Notes: generated from the sequence alone by a model not told the origin. Positions 28,102-37,555 are shown, numbered from the stretch's first letter. The stretch: 64,000 nt of DNA from Clostridiales bacterium (GCA_020859945.1 JAJBVG010000073.1:23770-87769), one strand, 5' to 3'. Made by a program: numbers and translations.

Positions 28102-28977
28102 TTATTTTCCCCGTTCGGCCATCAGCAGAGCGATTTCGTCCTCGTTGATGCCCACCATGGCCTCGCCCAGCCCGGCGGACAGCTCTGCAATGCGCTTGGC
28201 GTCGGTGTAGTTGGTCACGGCCTGAACGATGGCCGCCGCACGCTTGGCGGGGTTGCCGGACTTGAAGATGCCGGAGCCGACAAACACGCCCTCGGCCCCC
28301 AGCTGCATCATCAGCGCCGCGTCCGCCGGGGTCGCCACGCCGCCAGCGGCGAAGTTGACCACCGGCAGCTTGCCGTTCTCGTGGACGTACCGCAGCAGCT
28401 CCACAGAGACTTGCAGATTTTTGGCGGCTTCGTACAGCTCATCCTCCCGCAGGTTCTGCACCCGGCGGATCTCCGCATTCATAGCCCGCATATGCCGCAC
28501 CGCCTGCACCACATCGCCGGTGCCCGGCTCGCCCTTGGTGCGAATCATGGACGCGCCCTCTGCAATGCGCCGCAGGGCTTCGCCCAAATCTCTGGCTCCG
28601 CAGACGAAGGGGACTTTGAACTGGGTCTTGTCGATGTGATACACGTCGTCGGCAGGGGAGAGGACCTCACTCTCATCGATGTAATCAATCTCAATGGCCT
28701 CCAGAATTTGGGCCTCTACGAAGTGTCCGATGCGGCACTTTGCCATAACAGGGATGGTCACCGCCTCCTGGATGCCCCTTATCATGGCCGGGTCGCTCAT
28801 CCGGGAGACGCCGCCCGCGGCGCGGATGTCCGCCGGGATGCGCTCCAGCGCCATCACCGCGCAGGCTCCCGCGTCCTCCGCAATTTTGGCCTGCTCCGGG
28901 GTGGTCACGTCCATGATGACGCCGCCCTTGAGCATCTGGGCCAGCTCCTTGTTCAGCTCATATCTGCTTTTTTCCAC
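28102..28977 (-). CDS. pdxS: Pyridoxal 5'-phosphate synthase subunit PdxS
   Basis: [52 protein letters not shown]. Confidence 0.98.
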   Translation of the reverse strand: MEKSRYELNKELAQMLKGGVIMDVTTPEQAKIAEDAGACAVMALERIPADIRAAGGVSRMSDPAMIRGIQEAVTIPVMAKCRIGHFVEAQILEAIEIDYIDESEVLSPADDVYHIDKTQFKVPFVCGARDLGEALRRIAEGASMIRTKGEPGTGDVVQAVRHMRAMNAEIRRVQNLREDELYEAAKNLQVSVELLRYVHENGKLPVVNFAAGGVATPADAALMMQLGAEGVFVGSGIFKSGNPAKRAAAIVQAVTNYTDAKRIAELSAGLGEAMVGINEDEIALLMAERGK

Positions 28978-29037
28978 AACCTATCACTCCTATGAGGTAT
29001 GTTGGTATATGTAAGACACCATTTGGATGGGTTTCCT

Positions 29038-29057
29038 CCCACAGGGGCCCCTGTGGG
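29038..29057. promoter_or_regulatory. 20-bp perfect palindrome CCCACAGGGGCCCCTGTGGG upstream of pdxS (candidate operator/hairpin)
   Basis: Exact palindrome in the pdxS leader/promoter region. Confidence 0.5.
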
Positions 29058-29138
29058 ATGGTGTAAGCATAGCAGAGAATTGGCCTGATTTACAGTGCCA
29101 GTTTTGGACTTTTTATTAAGGTCAGTTTAGAGCGAAAA

Positions 29139-29160
29139 GGGAACCGCCGAAGCGGTCCCC
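29139..29160 (-). terminator. metK terminator
   Basis: Reverse strand GGGGACCGC-ttcg-GCGGTTCCC-TTTT. Confidence 0.8.
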
Positions 29161-29202
29161 CTCTGTCGTTGTTTGCCTGTTGTGTTTGCCAGTCTGTCTG
29201 AA

Positions 29203-30384
29203 TCACACCCGGTCCTTCAATTCCTCTACCCGGTTCAGCCGCTCCCAGGGCAGGTCCAAATCCCGGCGGCCAAAGTGACCGTAAGAGGCAGTCTGCTCGT
29301 AGATGGGGCGGCGCAGGTCCAGGTAGGAGATGATGGAGGCGGGGCGCAGGTCAAAGACCTCGCTGACGATCTGGGCCAGCTTCTCGTCAGACACCACGCC
29401 GGTGCCCATGCTGTCCACCAGCACGGAGACGGGACGGGCCACGCCGATGGCGTAGGCCAGCTCGATTTGGCACCGCTTGCACAGCCCGGCGGCCACCAGG
29501 TTTTTTGCCACATGGCGGGCCATGTACGCTGCGCTGCGGTCCACCTTGGTGGGGTCCTTGCCGGAGAAGGCCCCGCCGCCGTGAGCGGCGGCTCCTCCGT
29601 AGGTGTCCACGATGATTTTCCGCCCGGTCAGGCCGGAGTCACCCACAGGGCCACCCACCACAAAGCGTCCGGTGGGGTTCACGTAGATTTTCGTCTCCGG
29701 GCGCAGGAAACGCCTGGGCAGGTTGGGCCGGATGACCTCTTCGATGACGGCCTCCCGCAGGTCCTTGATGGAGATGTCCGGGTCGTGCTGGGTGGAGACC
29801 ACCACGGCGGGGCACCACTCCACGTCCCCGTTTTCATCGTAAGCCACCGTGACCTGGCTCTTGCCGTCGGGCCGCAGCCAGGGCAGCGCGCCGCTCTTGC
29901 GGCGTTCCGCCAGAGCGCGGGTCAGATTGTGGGCCAAGGCGATGGGGGCGGGCATCAGCTCCTCGGTCTCCCGGCAGGCGTAGCCGAACATCATGCCCTG
30001 GTCACCCGCGCCGATGAGGTCGGCGGCGTCCGCGGCGTCGGCCTTGTACTCATAGGAGTTGTTCACGCCCATAGCGATGTCCGGGGACTGCTTGTCCAGG
30101 GTGGTGAACACCGCGCAGGTGTTGGCGTCGAAGCCGTAGGCAGGGTTATCGTACCCAATGCGGGCCACCGTCCCCCGGACGATGGAGGGAATGTCGATTT
30201 TGGCGGTGGTGGTGATTTCGCCCATCACCAGCACCATGCCGGTGGTGGTGCAGCTTTCGCAGGCCACCCGCGCCATGGGGTCCTGAGCCAGAATGTTGTC
30301 CAACACCGCGTCGGAGATCTGGTCGCAGACCTTGTCAGGATGGCCTTCGGTGACGGATTCAGAGGTAAAAATGCGGTTTGTCAT
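29203..30384 (-). CDS. metK: S-adenosylmethionine synthetase
   Basis: [55 protein letters not shown]. Confidence 0.98.
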   Translation of the reverse strand: MTNRIFTSESVTEGHPDKVCDQISDAVLDNILAQDPMARVACESCTTTGMVLVMGEITTTAKIDIPSIVRGTVARIGYDNPAYGFDANTCAVFTTLDKQSPDIAMGVNNSYEYKADAADAADLIGAGDQGMMFGYACRETEELMPAPIALAHNLTRALAERRKSGALPWLRPDGKSQVTVAYDENGDVEWCPAVVVSTQHDPDISIKDLREAVIEEVIRPNLPRRFLRPETKIYVNPTGRFVVGGPVGDSGLTGRKIIVDTYGGAAAHGGGAFSGKDPTKVDRSAAYMARHVAKNLVAAGLCKRCQIELAYAIGVARPVSVLVDSMGTGVVSDEKLAQIVSEVFDLRPASIISYLDLRRPIYEQTASYGHFGRRDLDLPWERLNRVEELKDRV

Positions 30385-30477
30385 GGTTGTCCTTCTTTCT
30401 ATGTTTAATGTGCGCGATGTGCGCTCGTGGAGGTAGATTTTCCTGCCTCCGGGACAGAACAAAACAGCCGCAGGTTG

Positions 30478-30620
30478 CAAAAAAACTGTTCCATCAGGCG
30501 GAACAGTTCAGGAAAGAAGCTATCCTCATCTTTCGATCATTAACCGCCGGAATTGGCACCTTGCCGCAAGGCAGGTTGCCGGGCTTCACAGGGCCGTACC
30601 CTCCACCACTCTTGATAAGG
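30478..30620 (-). promoter_or_regulatory. SAM-I (S-box) riboswitch with terminator, upstream of metK
   Basis: Reverse strand CTTATCAAGAGTGGTGGAGGGTACGGCCCTGTGAAGCCCGGCAACC...GGTGCCAATTCC...GAAAGATGAGGA then GGAACAG terminator hairpin + T7. Confidence 0.95.
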
Positions 30621-30638
30621 CTGTTTGGTTGTGTTCTT

Positions 30639-30666
30639 ATTATATCAGCGCGCAACAGTATGTCAA
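30639..30666 (-). promoter_or_regulatory. Promoter TTGACA-16-TATAAT for metK riboswitch transcript
   Basis: Reverse strand hexamers just upstream of the S-box. Confidence 0.75.
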
Positions 30667-30845
30667 GTTACATTTCCCTCTCTTTGTCCGAAGAATGGTC
30701 CCCCACAGGCGCCCCGCCCTACCCGGCTCCGCCCGGGGCGAGCAAAGCGGCCCAAGTCGGCCCGGTTCGGGGAAATTCCACCATCTCATCGTTACAAAAA
30801 CTAGAAAATCGCCGCTTTTTTGTTCAGAATTCCTCACTTCCATGC

Positions 30846-30874
30846 TTGACAAATACAGGGATGTCCGCTATGAT
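30846..30874 (+). promoter_or_regulatory. Promoter TTGACA-17-TATGAT for the fab operon
   Basis: Hexamers ~80 nt upstream of acpP. Confidence 0.7.
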
Positions 30875-30955
30875 TATTTTTGATGGATTCTTTTCTTTCT
30901 CAAAAAACGTCCGTCACCATTTTTTAACAAATCTATTTTTCTGGAGGACAAAACA

Positions 30956-31180
30956 ATGGATATTTTTGCTAAGGTTGCCGCTGTTCTGGCTGACCACACT
31001 GGCCGCGATGCCTCTGAGCTGACCCCTGAAACCACCTTCGAGTCCCTGGGCATCGACTCCCTGGAGACCGTCGAGATGGTCATGGAGCTGGAGGAAGAGC
31101 TGGATGCTGAGCTGGAGCTGGACCAGAAGGTCACCACCATCGGCGAGCTGGTCTCCTTCATCGAGTCCAAGCTGGGCTGA
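30956..31180 (+). CDS. acpP: Acyl carrier protein
   Basis: ESLGIDSLETVEMVMELEEEL with DSL phosphopantetheine site; GGAGG upstream. Confidence 0.97.
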   Translation: MDIFAKVAAVLADHTGRDASELTPETTFESLGIDSLETVEMVMELEEELDAELELDQKVTTIGELVSFIESKLG

Positions 31181-31334
31181 GCTTTTCCGCCCCTCCCGGC
31201 CTGCGGGCGGAAAAGCTGTCCGTGGGCCGGGGGCGACCGCATCCCCCACCGATCTCTGCGGCGGGCGGGCATGACCGCCCTTCCGCAGCACAAAGAAAAC
31301 TGATTCCATTCTGTTGTTTGGAGCGTTGTAATTT

Positions 31335-32252
31335 ATGAGTAAAATCGCGTTTGTTTTTTCCGGCCAGGGCGCTCAGTACCCCGGCATGGGGCAGGAGCTG
31401 GCCCAGGTCAGCCCCGCCGCCAAAGCCGTGTTCGACATGGCCGACGCCATCCGCCCCGGCACCTCCGACCAGTGCTTCAACGGCACCAAAGAGGACCTGA
31501 CCATTACCTCCAACACCCAGCCCGACATGTTCGTAGTGGAGCTGGCCGCCGCCAACGCCCTGCTGGAGGCCGGCGTAGAGCCGGACATGCTGGCGGGCTT
31601 CTCCGTGGGCGAAATTTCCGCCCTGGGCTTTTCCGGCGCGGTGTCGCCGGAGGACGCCTTCCGGCTGGTCTGCCGCCGGGGTGAGCTGATGCAGGAGGCT
31701 TCCAACGAGGTCAGCACCGGCATGTGCGCCGTGGTCAAGCTGCCCCCGGAGAAGGTGGAAGAGCTGGCGGCCCAGGCCGACCAGGTCTATCCCGTCAACT
31801 ACAACTCCGCCGCTCAGACCGCGTGCGCCGGGCTGTCCACCTCCATGGCGGACTTCCGGGCCTCCGTCAAGGCTGCCGGTGGCCGGGCCATTCCTTTGAA
31901 GGTTGCCGGAGCCTTCCACTCTCCCTTTATGCACTCCGCCGCCGTGGGCCTGGTGGACGTGCTGGCCCCGCTGGAGTTCGGCACCCCCAAGTACACCCTC
32001 TACTCCAACGTCACCGCCCAACCCTATGAGGACGGGATGTACAAGGAGCTGCTGAGCAAGCAGGTGGAGAACCCCGTCCGCTGGCAGACCATCGTGGAGA
32101 ACATGGTGGCCGCAGGCGTGGACACCTTCATCGAGGTGGGACCCGGCGACACCCTCACCGGCCTCATCAAACGCATCGACCCCACCGTCACCGCCCTGCA
32201 CGTGGAGAACGCCGCCACGCTCCAGGCCGCTGTCGCCGCCGTTAAGGGCTGA
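31335..32252 (+). CDS. fabD: Malonyl-CoA:ACP transacylase
   Basis: KIAFVFSGQGAQYPGMGQEL; GFSVGEISAL; GAFHSPFM. Confidence 0.97.
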   Translation: MSKIAFVFSGQGAQYPGMGQELAQVSPAAKAVFDMADAIRPGTSDQCFNGTKEDLTITSNTQPDMFVVELAAANALLEAGVEPDMLAGFSVGEISALGFSGAVSPEDAFRLVCRRGELMQEASNEVSTGMCAVVKLPPEKVEELAAQADQVYPVNYNSAAQTACAGLSTSMADFRASVKAAGGRAIPLKVAGAFHSPFMHSAAVGLVDVLAPLEFGTPKYTLYSNVTAQPYEDGMYKELLSKQVENPVRWQTIVENMVAAGVDTFIEVGPGDTLTGLIKRIDPTVTALHVENAATLQAAVAAVKG

Positions 32253-32267
32253 GAAAGGACAATATCT

Positions 32268-33017
32268 ATGGCTAAATTAGAAGGTAAAGTCGCGCTGGTC
32301 ACCGGCGCTGCCCGTGGCATTGGCTTCGCCATTGCCGACAAGCTGGCCCAGGAAGGGGCCTCCGTGGTTCTCTTTGACCTGTGCGCTGAGGAGGACGGCG
32401 TCGCCGCCGCCGCCAAGATCGCTGAGGAGCGGGGCGTCACCGCCAGCTTCAAGCGCTGCGACGTGTCCAACTACGAGGCGGTCCAGACCAACGTCAAGGC
32501 CGTCATCAAGGAGATGGGCGGCGTGGACATCCTGGTGAACAACGCCGGTATCTGCCGGGACAAGGTGCTGCTGGCTATGAGCGAGCAGGATTGGGACCTG
32601 GTGCTGAACATCAACCTGAAATCCATGTTCAACACCATCAAAGCCTGCTATCGCAACTTTATGAAGAAAAAGGCCGGCAAGATCATCAACATCTCCTCCG
32701 TCTCCGGTCTGATGGGCAACGCGGCTCAGGCCAACTACACCGCCGCCAAGGGCGGCGTCATCGCCCTGACCAAGACTGTGGCCCGTGAGCTGGCCACCCG
32801 GGGCGTGAACTGCAACGCTGTGGCCCCCGGCGCCATTGAGACCCCCATGACCGCTTCCATGGACCAGGAGGCCCTGAAAGCCCTGCTGGCCACCGTCCCC
32901 ATGGGTCACATGGGCAAGGCCGAGGACATCGCCAACTGCGTGGCGTTCCTGGCCTCCGACGACGCCAAGTATATCACTGGCGAGGTCATCCGCGTGGACG
33001 GCGGCATCGCCATGTAA
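32268..33017 (+). CDS. fabG: 3-oxoacyl-ACP reductase
   Basis: GKVALVTGAARGIGFAIAD; NNAGICRD; YTAAKGGVIALTK. Confidence 0.95.
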   Translation: MAKLEGKVALVTGAARGIGFAIADKLAQEGASVVLFDLCAEEDGVAAAAKIAEERGVTASFKRCDVSNYEAVQTNVKAVIKEMGGVDILVNNAGICRDKVLLAMSEQDWDLVLNINLKSMFNTIKACYRNFMKKKAGKIINISSVSGLMGNAAQANYTAAKGGVIALTKTVARELATRGVNCNAVAPGAIETPMTASMDQEALKALLATVPMGHMGKAEDIANCVAFLASDDAKYITGEVIRVDGGIAM

Positions 33018-33195
33018 TTTTCCTGTGGGCAGGGGCGCGGTCCATCCACCCCCTGCCCCGCCGGACAGATGGTGTGTACCCACGGCTCCGCCGTGGGCAG
33101 ACACTGTTTGCCCGACTGATTTTCGCAGTTTTTTACTTCTCTTTCGCACTTTTCACGATTCCGCACTTTTTACTATTTTGAAAGGATGTTTCACT

Positions 33196-34428
33196 ATGAG
33201 ACGAGTTGTGGTCACCGGCCTTGGCGCCGTCAACGCCATTGGCAACGATGTCCCCACCATGTGGGAGAACCTGATCGCCGGAAAGCACGGCATCGGCAAA
33301 ATCACCCGCTTTGACCTGACCGACTTCCGGGCTACCATGGCCGCCGAAGTCAAGGATTTCAACCCCCTGCTGTATATGGGGCGCAGCGAAGTCCGCCGCA
33401 ATGACCTGAACATTCAGTATGCGGTGGCCGCCGCTGCCCAGGCCGCCCAGGATTCCGGCATTGAGGGCACCATCGACCCCAAGCGGATGGGCTGTTACTT
33501 CTCCTCCGGCATTGGCGGACTGAACACCATGGTGGAGGAACAGAACAAGTTTATGGAAAAAGGCCCCCGGCGGGTCTCCCCCTACACCATCACCAACATG
33601 ATGGGCAACGCTGCCGCCGGCACCGTGGCCATCAAGCACGGCTGCAAAGGCCCCTGCATGAGCATCGCCACCGCCTGCGCCTCCTCCACCAACGCCGTGG
33701 GCGAGGCTTACCGGGCCATCAAGCACGGTTACGCTGACGCCATGTTCGCGGGCGGCACCGAGGCCACTATCGTCCCCGTGGGCGTGGCGGGCTTCATCAA
33801 CTGCCAGGCCCTGTCCCTCTCCGAGGACCCCGACCGGGCCTCCATCCCCTTCGACAAGGAGCGCAACGGCTTCGTTATGGGCGAGGGCGCAGCCTCCCTG
33901 ATTCTGGAGGAATATGAACACGCCAAGGCCCGCGGCGCGAAGATTTACTGCGAGATCTGCGGCTACGGCTCCACCTGCGACGCCCACCACATCACCGCTC
34001 CCGACCCGGAAGGCGAGGGCGGCGGCGACGCCATCGCCCAGGCTCTGGAGGAAGCGGGCGGCTGCCAGGACCCCACCAAGACCTATGTGAACGCCCACGG
34101 CACCTCCACCCCCTTGAACGACAAGACCGAGACTCTGGCCATCAAGCGGGCCTTCGGCGACGAGGCCGCCCATCAGCTGATGGTCTCCTCCACCAAGGGC
34201 GCGACTGGCCATATGCTGGGCGCGGCGGGCGCGACTGAGGCGGTCATCTCCGTCCTGGCCATGACTGAGGGCATCGTACCCCCTACCGTGGGCTATCAGG
34301 TGCCCGACCCCGAGTGCGATCTGGACGTGGTACCCAACCAGGCGCGTAAGGCCGAGGTAGAGCTGGCACTGTCCTGCTCCCTGGGCTTCGGCGGTCACAA
34401 CGGCTGCCTGGCCTTCCGGAAAATTTAA
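33196..34428 (+). CDS. fabF: Beta-ketoacyl-ACP synthase II
   Basis: MRRVVVTGLGAVNAIGNDV; IATACASSTNAVGEAYRAI; NAHGTSTPLND; STKGATGHMLGAAG. Confidence 0.97.
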   Translation: MRRVVVTGLGAVNAIGNDVPTMWENLIAGKHGIGKITRFDLTDFRATMAAEVKDFNPLLYMGRSEVRRNDLNIQYAVAAAAQAAQDSGIEGTIDPKRMGCYFSSGIGGLNTMVEEQNKFMEKGPRRVSPYTITNMMGNAAAGTVAIKHGCKGPCMSIATACASSTNAVGEAYRAIKHGYADAMFAGGTEATIVPVGVAGFINCQALSLSEDPDRASIPFDKERNGFVMGEGAASLILEEYEHAKARGAKIYCEICGYGSTCDAHHITAPDPEGEGGGDAIAQALEEAGGCQDPTKTYVNAHGTSTPLNDKTETLAIKRAFGDEAAHQLMVSSTKGATGHMLGAAGATEAVISVLAMTEGIVPPTVGYQVPDPECDLDVVPNQARKAEVELALSCSLGFGGHNGCLAFRKI

Positions 34429-34459
34429 TTTTCTGGCTATCCCTTTCACACAGTATGGA

Positions 34460-34617
34460 GTATTTTAGCTCTTAGCTTTGTAGTGCTTAACGATTCGCTC
34501 TGCGCTTTGGGTTCGCCATGCACAAAACAAGTCGCTAATAACGAACCGATGTTTAGCGCTGTTCGCTTTAGATTGATAGAACCTGACTAACAGCTAACAG
34601 CTAACGGCTAATAGCTT
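34460..34617. repeat. Family B intergenic element, copy 2 (TTAGCTCTTAGC ... GCTAACAGCTAACGGCTAATAGC)
   Basis: Inverted multimeric ends and shared TTCGCTTTAGA...ACCTGACTA segment with 4645-4858. Confidence 0.6.
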
Positions 34618-34801
34618 ATCCCAACGCGGCTGATTCAAAGGGATAACCAATATTTGATTTTCAGCGCTTTTTCATCGGAATTTCATCTTCCGTTCACACG
34701 CCGTTACTTTCCGGTGTGCGATAATGAATCATCCCGTCTCAACGGCGGCACACACAACACCGCTGTCTATATTTACACACACAAGGAAAGGAATGTACAC
34801 T

Positions 34802-35506
34802 ATGAAACTGGATGAACTGAAGGAACTGGTTGATTTTATGAAGGAAAACGGCGTAGCCGAGCTGGAGTACGCCGAAAAGAACAACTCCGTCCACCTGCGT
34901 CTGGCCCCTCCCGCTCCTCCCATGCCTCCCTGCCCCGAAGGGGAAAGCGCACCCACCGTTACCTCTGAGGACATCAAGAGCGCCGCTTCCAAGGCCGCCG
35001 CTGCGTTCAGCGACAGCATCAAGGCCAGCGCCGCCGCTGCCGCCGAGTTCATCAAGACCAAGCGGGACGAGCGCGCCGCCGCCGGTGAAGAGCCTGTGGA
35101 CGCTGAGGTAGAAGAAGAAGCTGCTGAGGCCGAGGAACCTGTGGAAGCCGCTGAAGAGGCCGCTCCCGCCGAGGAGGAAGATGCTCCTGCGGAGGAAGAA
35201 CCCCCCGCAGAGGAAGAGGACGACGAGCCTGCGGAAGAGCCGGAGGAGGAAGAAGCGGACGACGAGGAAGAGGTCAAACTGAACACCGGCGCGGTCCGTC
35301 AGGCCGCACAAAAAACCGGCGAGGCCGTCGTCAACACCGCCAAGGCCGGGGTCTCCCTGGGCAAAATGGGCCTGTTGAAGGGCAGAAACGCCCTGTCCGC
35401 CCTGTTCCCCAAGAAGGACGAGGTCGAAGCGGAGGCAGAGGCAGAGGAACCCGCTCCTGAGGAGGCTCCCGCAGACGACGAAGAAGAAAACAAAACCGAG
35501 GAATAA
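34802..35506 (+). CDS. AccB (biotin carboxyl carrier)-like N-terminal domain protein with acidic low-complexity region, no biotinyl domain
   Basis: MKLDELKELVDFMKENGVAELEYAEKNNSVHLRL resembles BCCP N-terminus; remainder is Ala/Glu-rich and has no AMKM-type motif. Confidence 0.65.
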   Translation: MKLDELKELVDFMKENGVAELEYAEKNNSVHLRLAPPAPPMPPCPEGESAPTVTSEDIKSAASKAAAAFSDSIKASAAAAAEFIKTKRDERAAAGEEPVDAEVEEEAAEAEEPVEAAEEAAPAEEEDAPAEEEPPAEEEDDEPAEEPEEEEADDEEEVKLNTGAVRQAAQKTGEAVVNTAKAGVSLGKMGLLKGRNALSALFPKKDEVEAEAEAEEPAPEEAPADDEEENKTEE

Positions 35507-35511
35507 AATCG

Positions 35512-35934
35512 ATGAATCAGGAAGAAATTAAGAAAATCATCCCCCATCGGGACAATATGCTGCTGGTGCAGGAGGCCGAGGTGGTGGACGGCGTGGCTCA
35601 CGCCAAATACCACGTCTCCGGCGAGGAGTGGTTCCTCAAGGGCCACTTCCCCGGCAACCCCGTGGTCCCCGGCGTGATCCTGTGCGAGATGATGGCCCAG
35701 GGCGCGTGCGTGCTGCTGGCCGGTCTCGCCACCCCCGACGTGACCCCCATGTTCACCAGCCTGGACAAGGTGCGCTTCAAAAGCCCCGTGAAGCCCGGCG
35801 ACACTCTGGAGAGCGAAAGCACCGTCACCAAGCACAAAGGCCCCTTCTACTGGTGCGCCGCCAAGGGCTATGTGAACGGCAAGCTGTCCGTCACCGCCGA
35901 GTTCTCCTTCGCCCTGGTGAAGGACGAAAAGTAA
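35512..35934 (+). CDS. fabZ: 3-hydroxyacyl-ACP dehydratase FabZ
   Basis: IIPHRDNMLLVQEAEVV; GHFPGNPVVPGVILCEMMAQ. Confidence 0.97.
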   Translation: MNQEEIKKIIPHRDNMLLVQEAEVVDGVAHAKYHVSGEEWFLKGHFPGNPVVPGVILCEMMAQGACVLLAGLATPDVTPMFTSLDKVRFKSPVKPGDTLESESTVTKHKGPFYWCAAKGYVNGKLSVTAEFSFALVKDEK

Positions 35935-35961
35935 GCAATTCTAACCCACTATTACTGTTCC

Positions 35962-35991
35962 AAACAGCCCCGTCTTTCGGCGGGGCTGTTT
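35962..35991 (+). terminator. Terminator of the fab operon
   Basis: AAACAGCCCCG-tctttcgg-CGGGGCTGTTT. Confidence 0.8.
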
Positions 35992-36015
35992 GTGCGAGAA
36001 AAGAGACGAACCGCC

Positions 36016-36930
36016 ATGTTACTGCTCATCACCGTATTTTTCCAAATGCTGTCACTCGTTATTATGATGGGGACGGGCTTCATCGCCGCCAAACAGGGGA
36101 TGCTGGACGGCCACACCTGCACCAAGCTCTCCTCCATGATCGTCAGCATTTTCAACCCCCTGCTGGCCCTGTCCAGCGCCATCAGCTCCGTGGGTAAAAT
36201 CCCCCTGGACCGAATGGGCGTCATCGCTCTGGTAGCCGTGGGGATGTTCGCGGTGTTTATCCTCATCGGGATGGTGCTCTCGCCGTTTTTCGACAAAGAC
36301 CCCTTCCAGCGGAAAATGTATCAGCTGATGTTCGTCTTTTCCAACCTGGGGTTCATCGGCATCCCGGTGGTCAGCTGCGTGTTGGGCGCGGAGTACGTGG
36401 TCTACGTCACCGAGTTCACCCTGGTGTACAACCTGATCTTCTACACCTACGGCGTGGCGCTGATGGAGGGGCAGTTCTCCCTGGCCTCCCTGAAAGCCAT
36501 GATTTCCCCCGCCAACCTGCTGTGCATCTGCGCCATGCTGGTGATGGTGTTCAGCATCACCGTCCCCGATTTCATCGCCACCGCCGTCACCTATCTGGGC
36601 AATGTGGCCTCTCCCATGGCGCTGGTCACCATCGGCTACACGGTGGCCCAGTCCAGCCTGAAGCAGATTTTTGGCAACGCCAAGCTTTACCTGTTCTCGT
36701 TCCTGAAACTGCTGGTCATCCCTCTGGCGCTGCTGCCGGTGCTGCGGCTGCTGCCCGTCCCCAGCGATTTGATCCCGGTTTGCATGGTCATGTTTGGGAT
36801 GCCAGTGGGCAACATGCCGCTGATTTTGGGCACCCAGAAGGGGCTGGACTGCACCACCTGCTCTGCGGGCATCATCATGACCACCATTTTGTGTATCTTT
36901 ACGGTGCCGATTTTGATGGCATTGGTTTGA
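36016..36930 (+). CDS. AEC (auxin efflux carrier) family transporter
   Basis: Polytopic; MFVFSNLGFIGIPVVSCVLG and MFGMPVGNMPLILGTQ are typical AEC motifs. Confidence 0.85.
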   Translation: MLLLITVFFQMLSLVIMMGTGFIAAKQGMLDGHTCTKLSSMIVSIFNPLLALSSAISSVGKIPLDRMGVIALVAVGMFAVFILIGMVLSPFFDKDPFQRKMYQLMFVFSNLGFIGIPVVSCVLGAEYVVYVTEFTLVYNLIFYTYGVALMEGQFSLASLKAMISPANLLCICAMLVMVFSITVPDFIATAVTYLGNVASPMALVTIGYTVAQSSLKQIFGNAKLYLFSFLKLLVIPLALLPVLRLLPVPSDLIPVCMVMFGMPVGNMPLILGTQKGLDCTTCSAGIIMTTILCIFTVPILMALV

Positions 36931-36974
36931 CAATTTGCAATTTGCAATTCTGACTGTCCTTTCCGCTATCGTAG

Positions 36975-37077
36975 TGTAGGGGCGGCCCTTACCGTCAAGC
37001 GGTACTTCCGCTTCGCTCCCTGTGGCCGCCCGGGGTAAGCAGGCGGTTCCTGCGGGCGGCGGAGCGCCGCCCCTACA
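36975..37077. repeat. MITE-like family D element, copy 2
   Basis: TGTAGGGGCGGCCC ... GCGCCGCCCCTACA ends. Confidence 0.8.
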
Positions 37078-37194
37078 GGCGCGTGGATAGTATGCCGTGT
37101 AAAATGATTGGTTCTGTAGCCAATTTAACAAACGTGCAATGCGGCGGGAAACCCGTTCATTGCGCATGAACCATAAAAAACCCTTCTCCCGCAC

Positions 37195-37223
37195 TTGACA
37201 AATAAAAAATCCTTTGTTATACT
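37195..37223 (+). promoter_or_regulatory. Promoter TTGACA-17-TATACT for the trp operon
   Basis: Hexamers immediately upstream of the T-box leader. Confidence 0.8.
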
Positions 37224-37279
37224 AACACCGTTCAATTTCATACCGTCCATAGATGTGTTCCTTTTTTGCCGCGCCAGCG

Positions 37280-37555
37280 GCAGAACCGGGAGCATAAAAC
37301 CGTTGAGGTGGAAGTAAAGACGCGAGAGGTACTCACAGAGAGTCGGCGGCGCTGGGATGTCGGCAGCAACCGCGTGTCACAATGGTCCACTGAGGGCGCA
37401 GCGAACGGGAGCTTTCCTCAGTATACTGCGACGTATGGTCTGCGTCAAAGGCCGGGAGTATGGTAGTACTCCACGAGTGTGCAGGATTTCTGCAAAACAA
37501 GGTGGCACCGCGGGTTTTCCGTCCTTGAGATTTACCTCTCATGGACGGTTTTTTT
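37280..37555 (+). promoter_or_regulatory. T-box leader of the trp operon (candidate UGG specifier) with terminator
   Basis: AAGGTGGCACCGCGGG T-box at ~37498-37514; terminator CCGTCC...GGACGG-TTTTTTT at 37519-37555; ACAATGGTCCACTGA on 3' side of stem I. Confidence 0.9.

Noticed and set aside
34460-34617. Tandem TTAGC/GCTAA units as a CRISPR array
   Set aside because: Units are adjacent and variable with no regular spacers and no cas genes; interpreted as intergenic inverted-repeat elements.
34724-35286. Minus-strand serine-rich ORF opposite the accB-like gene
   Set aside because: Arises from the antisense of GAG/GAA and GCC repeats; no independent support.
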